A stretch of 31,214 bases of DNA from Syntrophaceae bacterium (GTDB taxonomy: Bacteria; Desulfobacterota; Desulfomonilia; Desulfomonilales; Desulfomonilaceae). The stretch lies in contig JACWAG010000384.1 of the NCBI GenBank assembly GCA_014874425.1, positions 1-31,214 of the forward strand. Direction: 5' to 3'. Position numbers and translations under genes: made by a program. Below, piece by piece: positions 1 through 8,073 of this stretch; position 1 is the first letter of the stretch; each line of letters begins with the position of its first letter. The notes under the pieces are model-generated. The model was not told the origin of the DNA, did no database searches, and saw nothing but the letters and a program-made list of their open reading frames with translations.

Positions 1-290
1 AGATAATACGTAGTAGAAACCTGAAGCGTTGGAAAGACCTGGGAATGAGCGTGTTTAAGATCGACGGAAGCTAACTGAATGTCTATTCTGTTTTTAGTGA
101 GGGCATCCGAATGAACCAGAGCATAACGCACGCAGGTAGGGAAATCGAAATAACCATATGATTCTGGTTTAATTCCGACTTCTGCGCTCGCGCCAGAAAC
201 TGAAAGAACTACAAAACCACCTAGAACCGAAAGCAAAAGAAAACAGCGCAAAACAACTACTAGTCTGACTTTAAACAAAGTCAGACCCAT
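1..290 (-). CDS. TolC-like outer membrane efflux protein, N-terminal part (runs off the left edge)
   Basis: The minus strand reads openly from an ATG at 290 to the window edge, giving 96 residues. They begin with a Sec signal peptide (Lys/Arg-containing start, a long hydrophobic core, likely cleavage after an A-S-A type site near residue 36). The mature start has the pattern of the outer membrane efflux protein (OEP/TolC) repeat: an alpha-helical stretch of the form 'CVRYALVHSDALTKNRIDIQ', then 'AHSQVFPTLQVSTTYY', which corresponds to the 'A...NP.l..a...v..A....r...lPsl.l...y' signature of the family. TolC-type proteins form trimeric outer-membrane channels for RND, MFP/ABC or type I export systems. 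The partner genes would lie beyond the left edge. The Shine-Dalgarno sequence is weak: a GAGG lies far upstream. An inverted repeat sits about 70 bases before the start. The family call rests on signal peptide plus repeat pattern only. Confidence 0.75.
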   Translation of the reverse strand, partial: MGLTLFKVRLVVVLRCFLLLSVLGGFVVLSVSGASAEVGIKPESYGYFDFPTCVRYALVHSDALTKNRIDIQLASVDLKHAHSQVFPTLQVSTTYY

Positions 291-663
291 GAATATTTTG
301 ACAAAACTGTTATGAACGGTCCTCGTGGCAAAAGATATCACGTGATTTCCATACCCTAAGGTTCTTTTTAAGTTAAACTTTAAGAACTAATTTTAACACT
401 TTGCAAACATTAAACTAAGTTATCTATCGTTTTAAGGCCACGGCGATGAGGTAAGTATATCGAAACGGTCAAAGATTGTCAACGAAGTTTTGGAAGATGA
501 TGTCGCTGAACAGTAACTAAAAAATCCTATTTTCAATGGGTTATAAAACCCAAATCTGGAGAATACAGACAATACTTCATGTTCTGTTACTGGTTATTGT
601 TATAACTTATTGTAATAGCAACTTAACAAGTTGTTACGGTTATGTGATGCAGGAGAGGTGGAA
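291..663. other. Intergenic region upstream of the TolC-like gene
   Basis: About 370 AT-rich bases between the start of the TolC-like gene and the end of the next minus-strand gene. I see no convincing gene. It holds the 27-base inverted repeat at 361-387 and a small palindrome (CAACTT-AAC-AAGTTG) near 619-633 without a T-run. A plus-strand open frame at 536-745 has a hydrophobic segment but no ribosome binding site, and it runs into the antisense of the neighbouring gene; I do not call it. Confidence 0.5.
361..387. repeat. 27-base nested inverted repeat, possible operator or leader hairpin
   Basis: Outer arms GTTCTT and AAGAAC enclose inner arms AAGTT and AACTT around a single central base. 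The repeat lies about 70 bases upstream of the start of the minus-strand TolC-like gene. Symmetric sites at this position upstream of efflux operons are often TetR- or MarR-type operators (general knowledge). No regulator gene is visible in the window, so an mRNA hairpin in the leader is equally possible. Confidence 0.4.
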
Positions 664-1089
664 TTATTTTACCCTGGACCATAGTTGGTCCACACCATTT
701 TTGAGAGACGAACGGGTGACCATAAAATCGTTTTTAATTCCATAAACGAAAAATTCAACCTGAACCGTCCCGGGTAGACTAATCGAAATATTGTGATTTT
801 CAGCAATCCATGTCCCGTCGACACCAGAAGGGTTCACAGCGTTGAAGACTCGACAAGTTCCATCTTTCCTCAAAGTTATTAAAGTTCGGAACCCGTTTTC
901 AGGTCTTCCGAGGGATTTTTCCGCTAGTGGATTTATTTCAGGTAATTTTTCCCATGTACCCAATATAGCACCCCAGTCAATGTTCTGTTGATAAATCTGC
1001 TCAGGAGTGATGCCAACCGCAAAACAATTACAAACTTCAAATAAACTTACGCAAAAAACCAATGGGTAAAACATCTTGAAAGTCCACAT
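664..1089 (-). CDS. Small exported protein, lipocalin-like, function unknown
   Basis: 141 residues. The ATG at 1089 is chosen because GGAAG sits 7 bases before it and the first 21-22 residues then form a clean signal peptide (charged start, hydrophobic core, likely cleavage near C-F-A|V-G). A longer frame starting at 1167 lacks both. The mature part has two glycine-tryptophan turns, 'ILGTWEKL' and 'VDGTWIAENHNISISL', spaced as in small lipocalin-like beta-barrels, with alternating hydrophobic strands between them and a charged C-terminus ending L-W-S-R-V-K. That resemblance suggests a periplasmic or surface ligand-binding domain, but no family is recognised with certainty. It has no obvious operon partner: flanking gaps are 373 and about 500 bases. 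An alternative ATG lies at 1074. Confidence 0.6.
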   Translation of the reverse strand: MWTFKMFYPLVFCVSLFEVCNCFAVGITPEQIYQQNIDWGAILGTWEKLPEINPLAEKSLGRPENGFRTLITLRKDGTCRVFNAVNPSGVDGTWIAENHNISISLPGTVQVEFFVYGIKNDFMVTRSSLKNGVDQLWSRVK

Positions 1090-1596
1090 ATGATTACTTC
1101 CAAACACTACACTTATTACAGAATGCACAAATTGATACTTGAGCCGAAAACATTTCAATCCACACAATCATTGGACAAAGTTCAAAAAATTGGAGTGTTG
1201 TCTCGTCCGACCCAAGCGCAAACACAGTTATAACCAATGAAGAGATAAGGTCAAGCGCTTCTCCAAAAGCCCAAGCAGAATAAATTATTTTACCATTTAT
1301 TAAATAAATCATCATATCAACAAGTTCTAAATACATTATATAATACGAAGTATGTTATTCTGGCACGGAGTAATTACAATATAACCATAACTTATTCCAT
1401 TAGTTACGTATATAACATAAAATAACTTTATTGATTATAAATATAATATTACACGACCAACTATTTTACTTGACAGGTTAAATTCTACATGATAGCTCAG
1501 CCCACCAGGATAGAGACGGCGGACAATCCGTTAAAGCAATTTATAAGCTTACACACCTATGATGTGTACAGACCTATCCGAAAGAAGGAGGGTATA
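1090..1596. other. AT-rich intergenic region and 5' leader of the Cys/Pro-rich gene
   Basis: About 500 bases with no gene I can support. The stretch from about 1310 to 1480 is extremely AT-rich, in sharp contrast with the GC-rich gene that follows. At 1340-1358 there is a short imperfect inverted repeat (ATAATAC-GAA-GTATgTTAT). A TTGACA lies at 1470-1475, but no good -10 follows at normal spacing. A hairpin ACACA-N7-TGTGT at about 1551-1567 lies some 20 bases before the GGAGG of the Cys/Pro-rich gene. An open minus-strand frame at 1094-1336 has no ribosome binding site and is rejected. Confidence 0.5.
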
Positions 1597-2085
1597 ATGG
1601 TCAGAAGAGTTTTTGGAGTCTTAACCTGTTTTGTTATTCTCGCTATGACTTGCGTGGTCATGGCCGGGGGTGTAGTAGCCCCGATGCAATGCGCTCCTCC
1701 GCAATGCGCCCCTGCGCCTTGCGCCCCACCCCCGTGTGGTCCGGCAATGGGTAACCCGTGCGCTTTTTGGGGTGATGCGCCTTTCCCGGGGTTGTGTGGC
1801 GGTGTAGTGGCTTTGCCGTTTCTGGTTGTTGGCAGCTTGCTAGGTGGTTCTCCGATGGGCCCTCCTCCTGCGCAAATGGCGGCCACCCCTTACGGTCCTC
1901 GACCCTATATGGCGCCCAGGGGCCCTGTTGCTCCATGCGCTCCTCCAGCGCCATGTGGCCCCGCCGGATATGGTCCTGCGGCTTACGGTTCCACTAGTCT
2001 GCTTGGTGGTGGTATACCCTGTCTTGAATTATGTTCAAGTATTCTCGGAAGTTTTTCCGGTGTCGCCGGCCTCGGATTGTATTAG
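1597..2085 (+). CDS. Exported cysteine/proline-rich protein of unknown function
   Basis: 162 residues. The ATG at 1597 is chosen for the strong AAGGAGGG six bases upstream and because it starts a canonical signal peptide (M-V-R-R, hydrophobic core through about residue 22, then A-G-G). The frame is open further upstream to 1489, but that part reads as leader. The mature protein has three parts. First is a tandem C-A-P-P/C-A-P-A-P-C/P-P-P-C-G-P segment. Next is a Gly/Leu/Val-rich hydrophobic stretch around residues 65-85. Last is a second Pro/Gly/Tyr/Ala-rich segment with another C-A-P-P-A-P-C-G-P copy and a final C-L-E-L-C. I count ten Cys outside the signal peptide, in low-complexity repeats. 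A wall-, sheath- or appendage-associated disulfide-linked or metal-binding protein is conceivable but not shown. The gene is much richer in G+C than its flanks (one 60-base line near 1681 is about 70% GC). It is monocistronic: a terminator follows. Confidence 0.75.
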   Translation: MVRRVFGVLTCFVILAMTCVVMAGGVVAPMQCAPPQCAPAPCAPPPCGPAMGNPCAFWGDAPFPGLCGGVVALPFLVVGSLLGGSPMGPPPAQMAATPYGPRPYMAPRGPVAPCAPPAPCGPAGYGPAAYGSTSLLGGGIPCLELCSSILGSFSGVAGLGLY

Positions 2086-2192
2086 ACCATATTATTGTTA
2101 AAGAGCTTTCGAAGATCTTTGGACTTATAGAATCTTAAAAGCGGATGATCAAAAAATAACACAGAAAATCTACAAATTCCTTCCATTCCATT

Positions 2193-2219
2193 TGGGGACT
2201 AAGGTCCCCATCTTTTTTC
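2193..2219 (+). terminator. Strong Rho-independent terminator
   Basis: A perfect 7-bp stem TGGGGAC/GTCCCCA with a four-base loop is followed by TC and six T. It lies about 107 bases after the stop of the Cys/Pro-rich gene and about 75 bases before recD2, insulating the two. A second hairpin, AAAGAgCTT-TCG-AAGaTCTTT with one mismatch, lies at 2100-2120 in the same 3' UTR without a T-run. Confidence 0.85.
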
Positions 2220-2295
2220 TTATGATTCAGTGGTTGAATCTCCATCAAACTTCTAATATTCCATGACTCAATTTTTAATTCGGTCGGAAAAGGGC

Positions 2296-4464
2296 ATGTC
2301 TGCCAAACAGGACAATGTCGGACCTGAAAGGTCAATAAAAATCGAGGGGGTGTTGGAGAAACTTGTTTTTTTCAATACTGAAAATGATTTTATTGTAGCG
2401 AGTCTAATAGTGACCGGCCGTTTGTCTCCTGTTGTAATCGTAGGGCATCTTCCTTCTCCTCACCCTGGAGAGACATTGATTCTAGATGGTTTTTGGGAGG
2501 TTGATAAAAAGTTTGGAGAACAGTTCAGATTTGTAAATACTGAGATCAAGACGCCTTCTACCGTAAAAGGTATTGAAAAATACCTGTCTTCAAATCTTAT
2601 TAAAGGAATTGGGGCGGAGATGGCGCGTCGTATTACCACAATGTTCGGTGATAAGACCCTGGAAGTAATTGAAAAAGCGCCGGAAAAACTCAGAGAAGTT
2701 CCTGGGATTGGACAAGTGAGAGCTGACAAAATTTCTCAGACATTCAACGAACAGAAGGGAATTCGAGACATAATGTTGTTTTTGCAGAGTCATTCGATTT
2801 CTCCTTCTTATGCGCACAGGATTTTCAAAAAATTTGGTAGAGCGTCGATAGATTTCGTGCAAAGAAATCCGTATCGGCTGGCGACTGAGATTAAGGGAAT
2901 CGGGTTTAAATCATCTGATAGGGTGGCGATTAGCCTTGGGATAGATTTGATGTCTCCACTACGCGCTGAAGCCGGAATCTTGCACATTTTGGACGAAATT
3001 CAAAGCGAAGGTCATGTCTGTTATCCTAAAAATTTGCTCATAGATCGGGCCAAAGACCTCCTTCATATAACGAAACCAGGTTTAGAATCCGCTCTTGATC
3101 GTTTGGAACAATCGAACAGGGTGATCATTGAAGGAGATCTTGTATACGAATATTACATGGCAAGCGCTGAACAATCATTGGCCGGCAATTTAAAAGATCT
3201 GATGTTTGAGACCAAAGCCTCCTACAAGGTGAAAGTTGAACTAGCCGTTGAATGGGTCGAATCAAAGCTGAGAATCTCACTATCAGATGCGCAGAAAATT
3301 GCCGTCTCAGAATCTTTCGAGAACAAGTGTTTAATTATAACTGGAGGACCTGGAACGGGAAAGACCACCCTCCTAAGGGCATTGACGCAAATTCTCGACG
3401 CAAAAAAAATTAAGTATGTGTTGGCGGCTCCTACAGGCCGAGCAGCCAAAAGATTAGCTGAGACTACCGGTAAAGAGGCTAAAACAATTCATCGTCTTTT
3501 AGAATATCTTCCTGGGCAAGGAGGGTTCCAACGTGGTCCACAACGTCCTATAGAAGTCGATTTTGTTGTAGTGGATGAAGCCTCAATGGTTGATCTTCAG
3601 TTGATGAATGTCCTGGTGGGCGCTATTCCAAAATATTCGTCGCTGATATTAGTAGGGGACGCGGACCAATTGCCATCCGTAGGACCGGGAAATGTTCTTG
3701 GGGATATTATAGAATCGGGAGTAGCGCGCGTAATTCGGTTGGACACAATATTCAGACAAGCTCAGGAGAGTTTGATCATAAAGAACGCGCACAGGGTAAA
3801 TCAGGGGCAACCACCTGAAAATGAATTGTTAAACTCAAAATTGCCTGATTTTTTCCTCATAGAAAAGGACGATCCAGAGCAAGAACTTGAAATAGTTAAA
3901 GAATTAGTTTCAATTAGAATTCCCAAGCGTTTTGGCTTCGATCCAGTAGAAGATATTCAGGTCCTAACCCCAATGAATAGAGGCCTGATAGGAGCGGAAA
4001 ATTTAAACACCGAATTAAGAAACATTTTAAATCCTACCGGTGTTCAAATTCGGGGAGACAAATTCAGAGTCGGCGACAGAGTGATACAGATTCGAAACAA
4101 CTATGAGAAAGAGGTTTTCAATGGAGACATTGGAAATATTGTCTCATTTGATCCTGAGTGGAACGAAGTTACTGTGGATTTTGACGGGAAACCGATCGTT
4201 TATCATGTTTCCGAGCTTGACGAGATGAATCTAGCTTATGCGGTGACGATTCACAAATCTCAAGGCAGCGAATACAAAGTAGTAGTAATTCCTCTGGCGA
4301 CCCAACACTACATTTTGTTAAAAAAGAATCTTCTCTACACTGCGCTGACCAGAGGCAAGAACCTTGTGGTTTTGGTTTCAAGCGCAAAAGCTCTAAAATT
4401 AGCGCTAGAAGAAAAAAAAATGGAACGACGATTTACCAACCTAACGAAGCGGCTCCAAGGTTGA
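2296..4464 (+). CDS. recD2: RecD2-type 5'-3' DNA helicase (RecD-like, YrrC/RecD2 family)
   Basis: 722 residues from the ATG at 2296, which has GGAAAAGGG just before it; an in-frame ATG at 2263 would add 11 residues but has no ribosome binding site. Order of parts: an N-terminal OB-like segment ('IEGVLEKLVFFNTENDFIVA'), helix-hairpin-helix repeats near residues 125-145 ('LREVPGIGQVRADKI'), then the SF1B motor. The Walker A motif GGPGTGKTT is at residues 350-358 and Walker B VVVDEASMV near 424-432. The C-terminus carries the UvrD_C_2-type segment 'AVTIHKSQGSEYKVVVIPL' and motif VI 'LLYTALTRGKNLVVLV'. Length and the long N-terminal region fit RecD2, which acts without RecB/RecC in DNA repair and replication-fork metabolism in the cytoplasm. 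It is probably transcribed alone: a terminator lies upstream and glgA converges 40 bases downstream. Confidence 0.93.
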   Translation: MSAKQDNVGPERSIKIEGVLEKLVFFNTENDFIVASLIVTGRLSPVVIVGHLPSPHPGETLILDGFWEVDKKFGEQFRFVNTEIKTPSTVKGIEKYLSSNLIKGIGAEMARRITTMFGDKTLEVIEKAPEKLREVPGIGQVRADKISQTFNEQKGIRDIMLFLQSHSISPSYAHRIFKKFGRASIDFVQRNPYRLATEIKGIGFKSSDRVAISLGIDLMSPLRAEAGILHILDEIQSEGHVCYPKNLLIDRAKDLLHITKPGLESALDRLEQSNRVIIEGDLVYEYYMASAEQSLAGNLKDLMFETKASYKVKVELAVEWVESKLRISLSDAQKIAVSESFENKCLIITGGPGTGKTTLLRALTQILDAKKIKYVLAAPTGRAAKRLAETTGKEAKTIHRLLEYLPGQGGFQRGPQRPIEVDFVVVDEASMVDLQLMNVLVGAIPKYSSLILVGDADQLPSVGPGNVLGDIIESGVARVIRLDTIFRQAQESLIIKNAHRVNQGQPPENELLNSKLPDFFLIEKDDPEQELEIVKELVSIRIPKRFGFDPVEDIQVLTPMNRGLIGAENLNTELRNILNPTGVQIRGDKFRVGDRVIQIRNNYEKEVFNGDIGNIVSFDPEWNEVTVDFDGKPIVYHVSELDEMNLAYAVTIHKSQGSEYKVVVIPLATQHYILLKKNLLYTALTRGKNLVVLVSSAKALKLALEEKKMERRFTNLTKRLQG

Positions 4465-4504
4465 TGAAAACAGAAAACGTCGCTTGTAGAAATAAGGTAA
4501 TCGA

Positions 4505-5989
4505 CTAAGCATTCTCCATGGATTGCAGATAAGCTTGTCTATCCTTAACAGACTTTTCATATAGGGCGAGATATTCCTTGGCGGACCTATTCCAGGAAAA
4601 GTCCTTTTTCATGCCCCTCATCATTAGCCTTTTCCAGACATCTGGTTGATCCCGATAAGTCCGAATAGCTTTCAAAACAGCTTTTTCCAATTCGAGAGGA
4701 TTTGGTGGCGCAAACTTGAAACCGGTTCCCGCGTCAAAATGAATATCAAATTCGTCCACTGTGTCCGTAAGTCCGCCGGTGGCTGTAACTATAGGCACAG
4801 CCCCATATTTTAGGGCGTAGAGTTGATTAAGTCCGCATGGTTCGTATCTAGAAGGAACAAGCAAGATGTCCGCTCCAGCAAATATTTTGTGAGCCAACGC
4901 GTAATCGTATCTTAAAAAAGTTCCTATATAGTTGGAAAATTTGTTTTCCAACTCCTTAAAGACGCTCTGATATCGGGCTTCCCCTGTACCTAGAATCACC
5001 ACCTGACAGTCATTCCTTACGAAAGTATCGAAAGCTTCCGCTACAATATCAACACCTTTTTGACTTGTTAGACGGCTCACCATTGCAATTAAAGGCTGAT
5101 TGGGGTTCAACGGCAAATCTGCAAGCTGCTGTAAATCGGCTTTACATCGAGCTTTTCCGTTCAAATCGTCATTTGAATAGGCTGAAACAATGTATGGATC
5201 GCTTTTGGGGTCCCACACGGAATAATCTACTCCATTCAAAATTCCCACCAAGTGATCCCCTTTTTCGAGAAGAATTCCTTCCAGACCAAAACCGAACTCA
5301 GGAGTAAGAATTTCATTCCGATATCCGGGTGAAACGGTATTGATCTGATCGGCAAAAACAATACCGCTTTTGAGAAAATTTAACTTTCCATGGAATTCCA
5401 TATGCTTAGGGGTGAAGAATTCCCAACCGACACCTACCAGGGGCATGTCGAGATGCCAGAATATTCCTTGATAACCCAAATTGTGGATAGTCATTATTGC
5501 GGAACTCTCCCTAAACAAGGGCTCTCCTGCATATAGGGTTCTAAGATAAACTGCGGTCAATGCAGCCTGCCAATCATGAGAATGGAACACATCGTATTTT
5601 TTCCCTACATGCAGAGCCAATTCAAGAGCTGCCCTCGTCAAGAACACAAATCTCTCGGCATTGTCTTCGTAATCACCATCAGGGGTTCCGTACAGATAAT
5701 CCCTGTCATAATATTCATCGCATTCCAGAAAGAAATAACGCTCGCCGCTTTTCCCTACATGTCGCCAAAGGCCGGCCTGAACATTTTTGGCGTTCAAAGT
5801 AATTTCTATGGTAGTATCCAGCTTGTTTATCTGAAAATTCTCAGGGTTTATGCCTCTGTATTTTGGCATTAGGACGTCTACTTCAACTCCCAAGGACGCC
5901 AATTCAGCCGGCAATGCCGACAAAACCTCTCCAAGACCACCGGTTTGAGCGAAAGGCGTCACTTCTGGTGTAACCATCAGGACTCGCAC
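4505..5989 (-). CDS. glgA: Glycogen synthase, ADP-glucose type (GT5)
   Basis: 494 residues from a GTG at 5989, preceded by a near-perfect GGGAGGA eight bases upstream. The frame extends 13 codons further to an ATG at 6028 without such a site, and the homology (V-R-V-L-M-V-T-P-E) begins at the GTG. The enzyme adds glucose from ADP-glucose to growing alpha-1,4-glucan chains. Visible features are the GT5 N-terminal domain with 'PFAQTGGLGEVLSALP' at residues 12-27, 'HSHDWQAAL' with the conserved His, and the GT-B C-terminal signature 'SRYEPCGLNQLYALKYG' followed by 'TATGGLTDTV'. Oddity: position 15, Lys in the K-T-G-G-L motif of E. coli GlgA that contacts ADP-glucose, is Gln here. No other glycogen gene is in the window. 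recD2 converges from the other side with a 40-base gap. Confidence 0.93.
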   Translation of the reverse strand: MRVLMVTPEVTPFAQTGGLGEVLSALPAELASLGVEVDVLMPKYRGINPENFQINKLDTTIEITLNAKNVQAGLWRHVGKSGERYFFLECDEYYDRDYLYGTPDGDYEDNAERFVFLTRAALELALHVGKKYDVFHSHDWQAALTAVYLRTLYAGEPLFRESSAIMTIHNLGYQGIFWHLDMPLVGVGWEFFTPKHMEFHGKLNFLKSGIVFADQINTVSPGYRNEILTPEFGFGLEGILLEKGDHLVGILNGVDYSVWDPKSDPYIVSAYSNDDLNGKARCKADLQQLADLPLNPNQPLIAMVSRLTSQKGVDIVAEAFDTFVRNDCQVVILGTGEARYQSVFKELENKFSNYIGTFLRYDYALAHKIFAGADILLVPSRYEPCGLNQLYALKYGAVPIVTATGGLTDTVDEFDIHFDAGTGFKFAPPNPLELEKAVLKAIRTYRDQPDVWKRLMMRGMKKDFSWNRSAKEYLALYEKSVKDRQAYLQSMENA

Positions 5990-6150
5990 TTGAATAATCC
6001 TCCCAAACGATTGCGAAAGGTGGATCACAAAAAATTACTTTTATAATCCCGAATCGTTTCAAGATCCGTACAACACTTTATCCCATTAATACAATATTAG
6101 ACTAACTGGTTACAGGGACTCTTGTGAAACGAGTCAAGAGATCAAGTCGC

Positions 6151-6645
6151 CTAGTAGGAACTCGTTTTCTTCAGATGGGCAATAAGACCCCCATCTTCAA
6201 CCAGTTGTTTCATAAACGGTGGAATTGAAGCTACATTGAAATCAACCCCGGTAGTTAGATTTTTGATTATTCCTTCATCTGCGTCCACTTCCACCACCTC
6301 ACCATCCTTTATGCCGGAGACCGCTTCAGGGCTTTCAAAGATCAGTAGCCCCATATTAAAAGCATTTCTAAAAAAGATACGCGCAAAGCTTGATGCGACA
6401 ACACAGGAAATCTTGGCCGCTTTTATAGCTACCGGAGCATGTTCTCGTGAGGAACCGCAACCAAAATTCTTTCCTGCAAGGATTATATCACCAGGGCCAA
6501 CCTTTGAAGCGAAACTAGGGTCTGCGTCTTCCATAACGTGCTCTGCAAGCTTTATTGGATCAGTAATATTAAGGTACCTGGCCGGAATTATCTCGTCGGT
6601 ATTTACGTCATCTCCAAATTTCCAGATTTTTCCTTTGAATTTCAT
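6151..6645 (-). CDS. leuD: 3-isopropylmalate dehydratase small subunit (LeuD/HacB-type swivel domain)
   Basis: 164 residues from the ATG at 6645, preceded by GGAGG four bases upstream; an upstream in-frame TTG at 6660 is not needed. LeuD is the swivelling small subunit that pairs with the 4Fe-4S subunit LeuC to isomerise 2- to 3-isopropylmalate in leucine synthesis. Related pairs act on homoaconitate or citramalate derivatives. Seen here: 'GDDVNTDEIIPARYLN' near the N-terminus and the substrate-binding loop 'NFGCGSSREHAPVAIKAA' at about residues 60-77. Length fits the short archaeal-type LeuD, not the ~200-residue enterobacterial form. No leuC lies next to it (glgA follows after 161 bases and a sulfotransferase diverges upstream), so the partner must be elsewhere. 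Homoaconitase or methanogen-type small subunit is the alternative. Confidence 0.88.
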   Translation of the reverse strand: MKFKGKIWKFGDDVNTDEIIPARYLNITDPIKLAEHVMEDADPSFASKVGPGDIILAGKNFGCGSSREHAPVAIKAAKISCVVASSFARIFFRNAFNMGLLIFESPEAVSGIKDGEVVEVDADEGIIKNLTTGVDFNVASIPPFMKQLVEDGGLIAHLKKTSSY

Positions 6646-6895
6646 CGGGCCTCCGTCCAATCAACGATATTTTTAATAGACGTTTAAAAACATCTCGATC
6701 AGTGCTATTTATGCTGATTCTATAGCTACGCCTACAATGAAGTGTTTTGTGGCATTATTACAACATCATTGCAAGTTACTTTTAACAGAAAGTTTGTCTG
6801 AGCAAGTTTCTTTGGTTATGCTTTAAAATTGTGACAAACGGCGGTCCCATGGAACTGGTAATTGATGAATATTTTTTAATCAGGAGCTTTATTTT

Positions 6896-7999
6896 ATGAA
6901 GAGGTTTTGGGGTCAGGGTATAAGTCTTCAAATTATCCAAGGGATGCCGCTCAGTTCACTGATGAGGGTTTTGGCGGGGAACGATTTCAGTGTTGACACT
7001 CGTTACCTTGGAAGGTTGGCATATCTAATGGGAATAGGAGTTTTTAATTCGATTCTCGGTTCTTGCGAACGGTTCTTTGATGGTGAAGAAATTAATGCAA
7101 TCGAACTTAAACAACAGCCTTTATTTATATTGGGTCACTGGAGAAGCGGCACAACGCACTTGCACAACTTGCTCAGCCTTGATCAGGAATTTTCTAGCCC
7201 AAATGTGTATCAGTGCTTGTTTCCAAACCATTTTATATATTCTCAGGTAGGTTCAGTAGCGCTGAAATTCCTGGCTCCGGACAAACGCCCTATGGACAAT
7301 GTTTCATTGTCGTCCAGCGCGCCTCATGAGGAGGAGTTCGCTTTAGCTGCTTTGTCCTTGGTGTCACCCTATCTCAAAGTTATTTTTCCTGTAACTGGCC
7401 ACAAGTGGCATACCAATTTGGACTTGGACAAAATCCCTCCATTTTGGAGACAGGCATGGAAAGAAGCCTTCATGTTTTTCCTGAAGAAACTCGAGCTTTC
7501 TGAGGGAGGGAGGCCTCTATTGAAATCACCTCCACATACGGCAAGAGTGAAACACCTTCTGGAACTTTTTCCCGGGGCCCAATTCGTTCATATTGTTCGA
7601 AATCCCTATCAAGTTTATCTATCAACCCGCAACCTTTGGGACAAATCTTTTGCTAAAGCCAGACTACAGGAACCTTCGGATGAATTAGTCAAGGAACAAA
7701 TTCTCAATTGGTACGTTGAGATGTTTGAACTTTTTGAGCGTGACAGGGAACTTGTCCCTGCGAGCTCTCTGCATGAACTCAAATTTGAAGATCTTGAGAA
7801 GAATCCTTTGGAGGAACTAAAGAAAATTTATTCGGCCCTTAACTTGGAAAACTTTGATAATCTTAATCTGAAAGCAGTTGAATATCTTAGGAGTATAAAA
7901 ACGTACAAGAAAAATGTCTTCGATCTTGATGAAGAGACCAAGGCCCTAATAGCCAAGAGATGGAGAAAGAATTTCGATAAATACGGGTATATGATTTAA
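6896..7999 (+). CDS. PAPS-dependent sulfotransferase family protein
   Basis: 367 residues; ATG at 6896 with AGGAG about nine bases upstream. The 5'-phosphosulfate-binding loop is at about residues 77-96 ('LFILGHWRSGTTHLHNLL'), and the 3'-phosphate-binding segment is 'QFVHIVRNPYQVYLSTRNLW'. 'PLLKSPPHTARVKHLLELFP' between them is typical of the Sulfotransfer_3 type. The last ~40 residues ('RWRKNFDKYGY') match the usual C-terminal end of this family. Such enzymes move a sulfuryl group from PAPS to a hydroxyl or amine of a lipid, sugar or peptide; the acceptor cannot be read from the sequence. The protein has no signal peptide and is probably cytoplasmic or peripheral. mutS follows on the same strand after about 75 bases, without an obvious functional link. 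Confidence 0.87.
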   Translation: MKRFWGQGISLQIIQGMPLSSLMRVLAGNDFSVDTRYLGRLAYLMGIGVFNSILGSCERFFDGEEINAIELKQQPLFILGHWRSGTTHLHNLLSLDQEFSSPNVYQCLFPNHFIYSQVGSVALKFLAPDKRPMDNVSLSSSAPHEEEFALAALSLVSPYLKVIFPVTGHKWHTNLDLDKIPPFWRQAWKEAFMFFLKKLELSEGGRPLLKSPPHTARVKHLLELFPGAQFVHIVRNPYQVYLSTRNLWDKSFAKARLQEPSDELVKEQILNWYVEMFELFERDRELVPASSLHELKFEDLEKNPLEELKKIYSALNLENFDNLNLKAVEYLRSIKTYKKNVFDLDEETKALIAKRWRKNFDKYGYMI

Positions 8000-8073
8000 A
8001 CTTCATAACATTGACGAAATGGCGTTTTCAGTATCATTTTCTAAAAAAGTCCTCCAGATTAAGGTCTAATCGT

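Noticed and set aside
536..745. 69-residue plus-strand frame with a signal-like segment
   Set aside because: It has no ribosome binding site, and its second half is the antisense of the lipocalin-like gene, so it is probably chance.
1094..1336. 80-residue minus-strand open frame with hydrophobic stretches
   Set aside because: There is no ribosome binding site at its start, the sequence is AT-rich and hydrophobic by composition, and no domain is recognisable. It is left as intergenic.
1340..1372. Similarity of ATACGAAGTATGTTAT to a loxP arm
   Set aside because: Only a partial match in one AT-rich arm is present, there is no second arm or spacer, and no recombinase gene is nearby.
6236..6676. 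146-residue plus-strand frame opposite leuD
   Set aside because: It is the complementary frame of well-conserved LeuD motifs and is not an independent gene.
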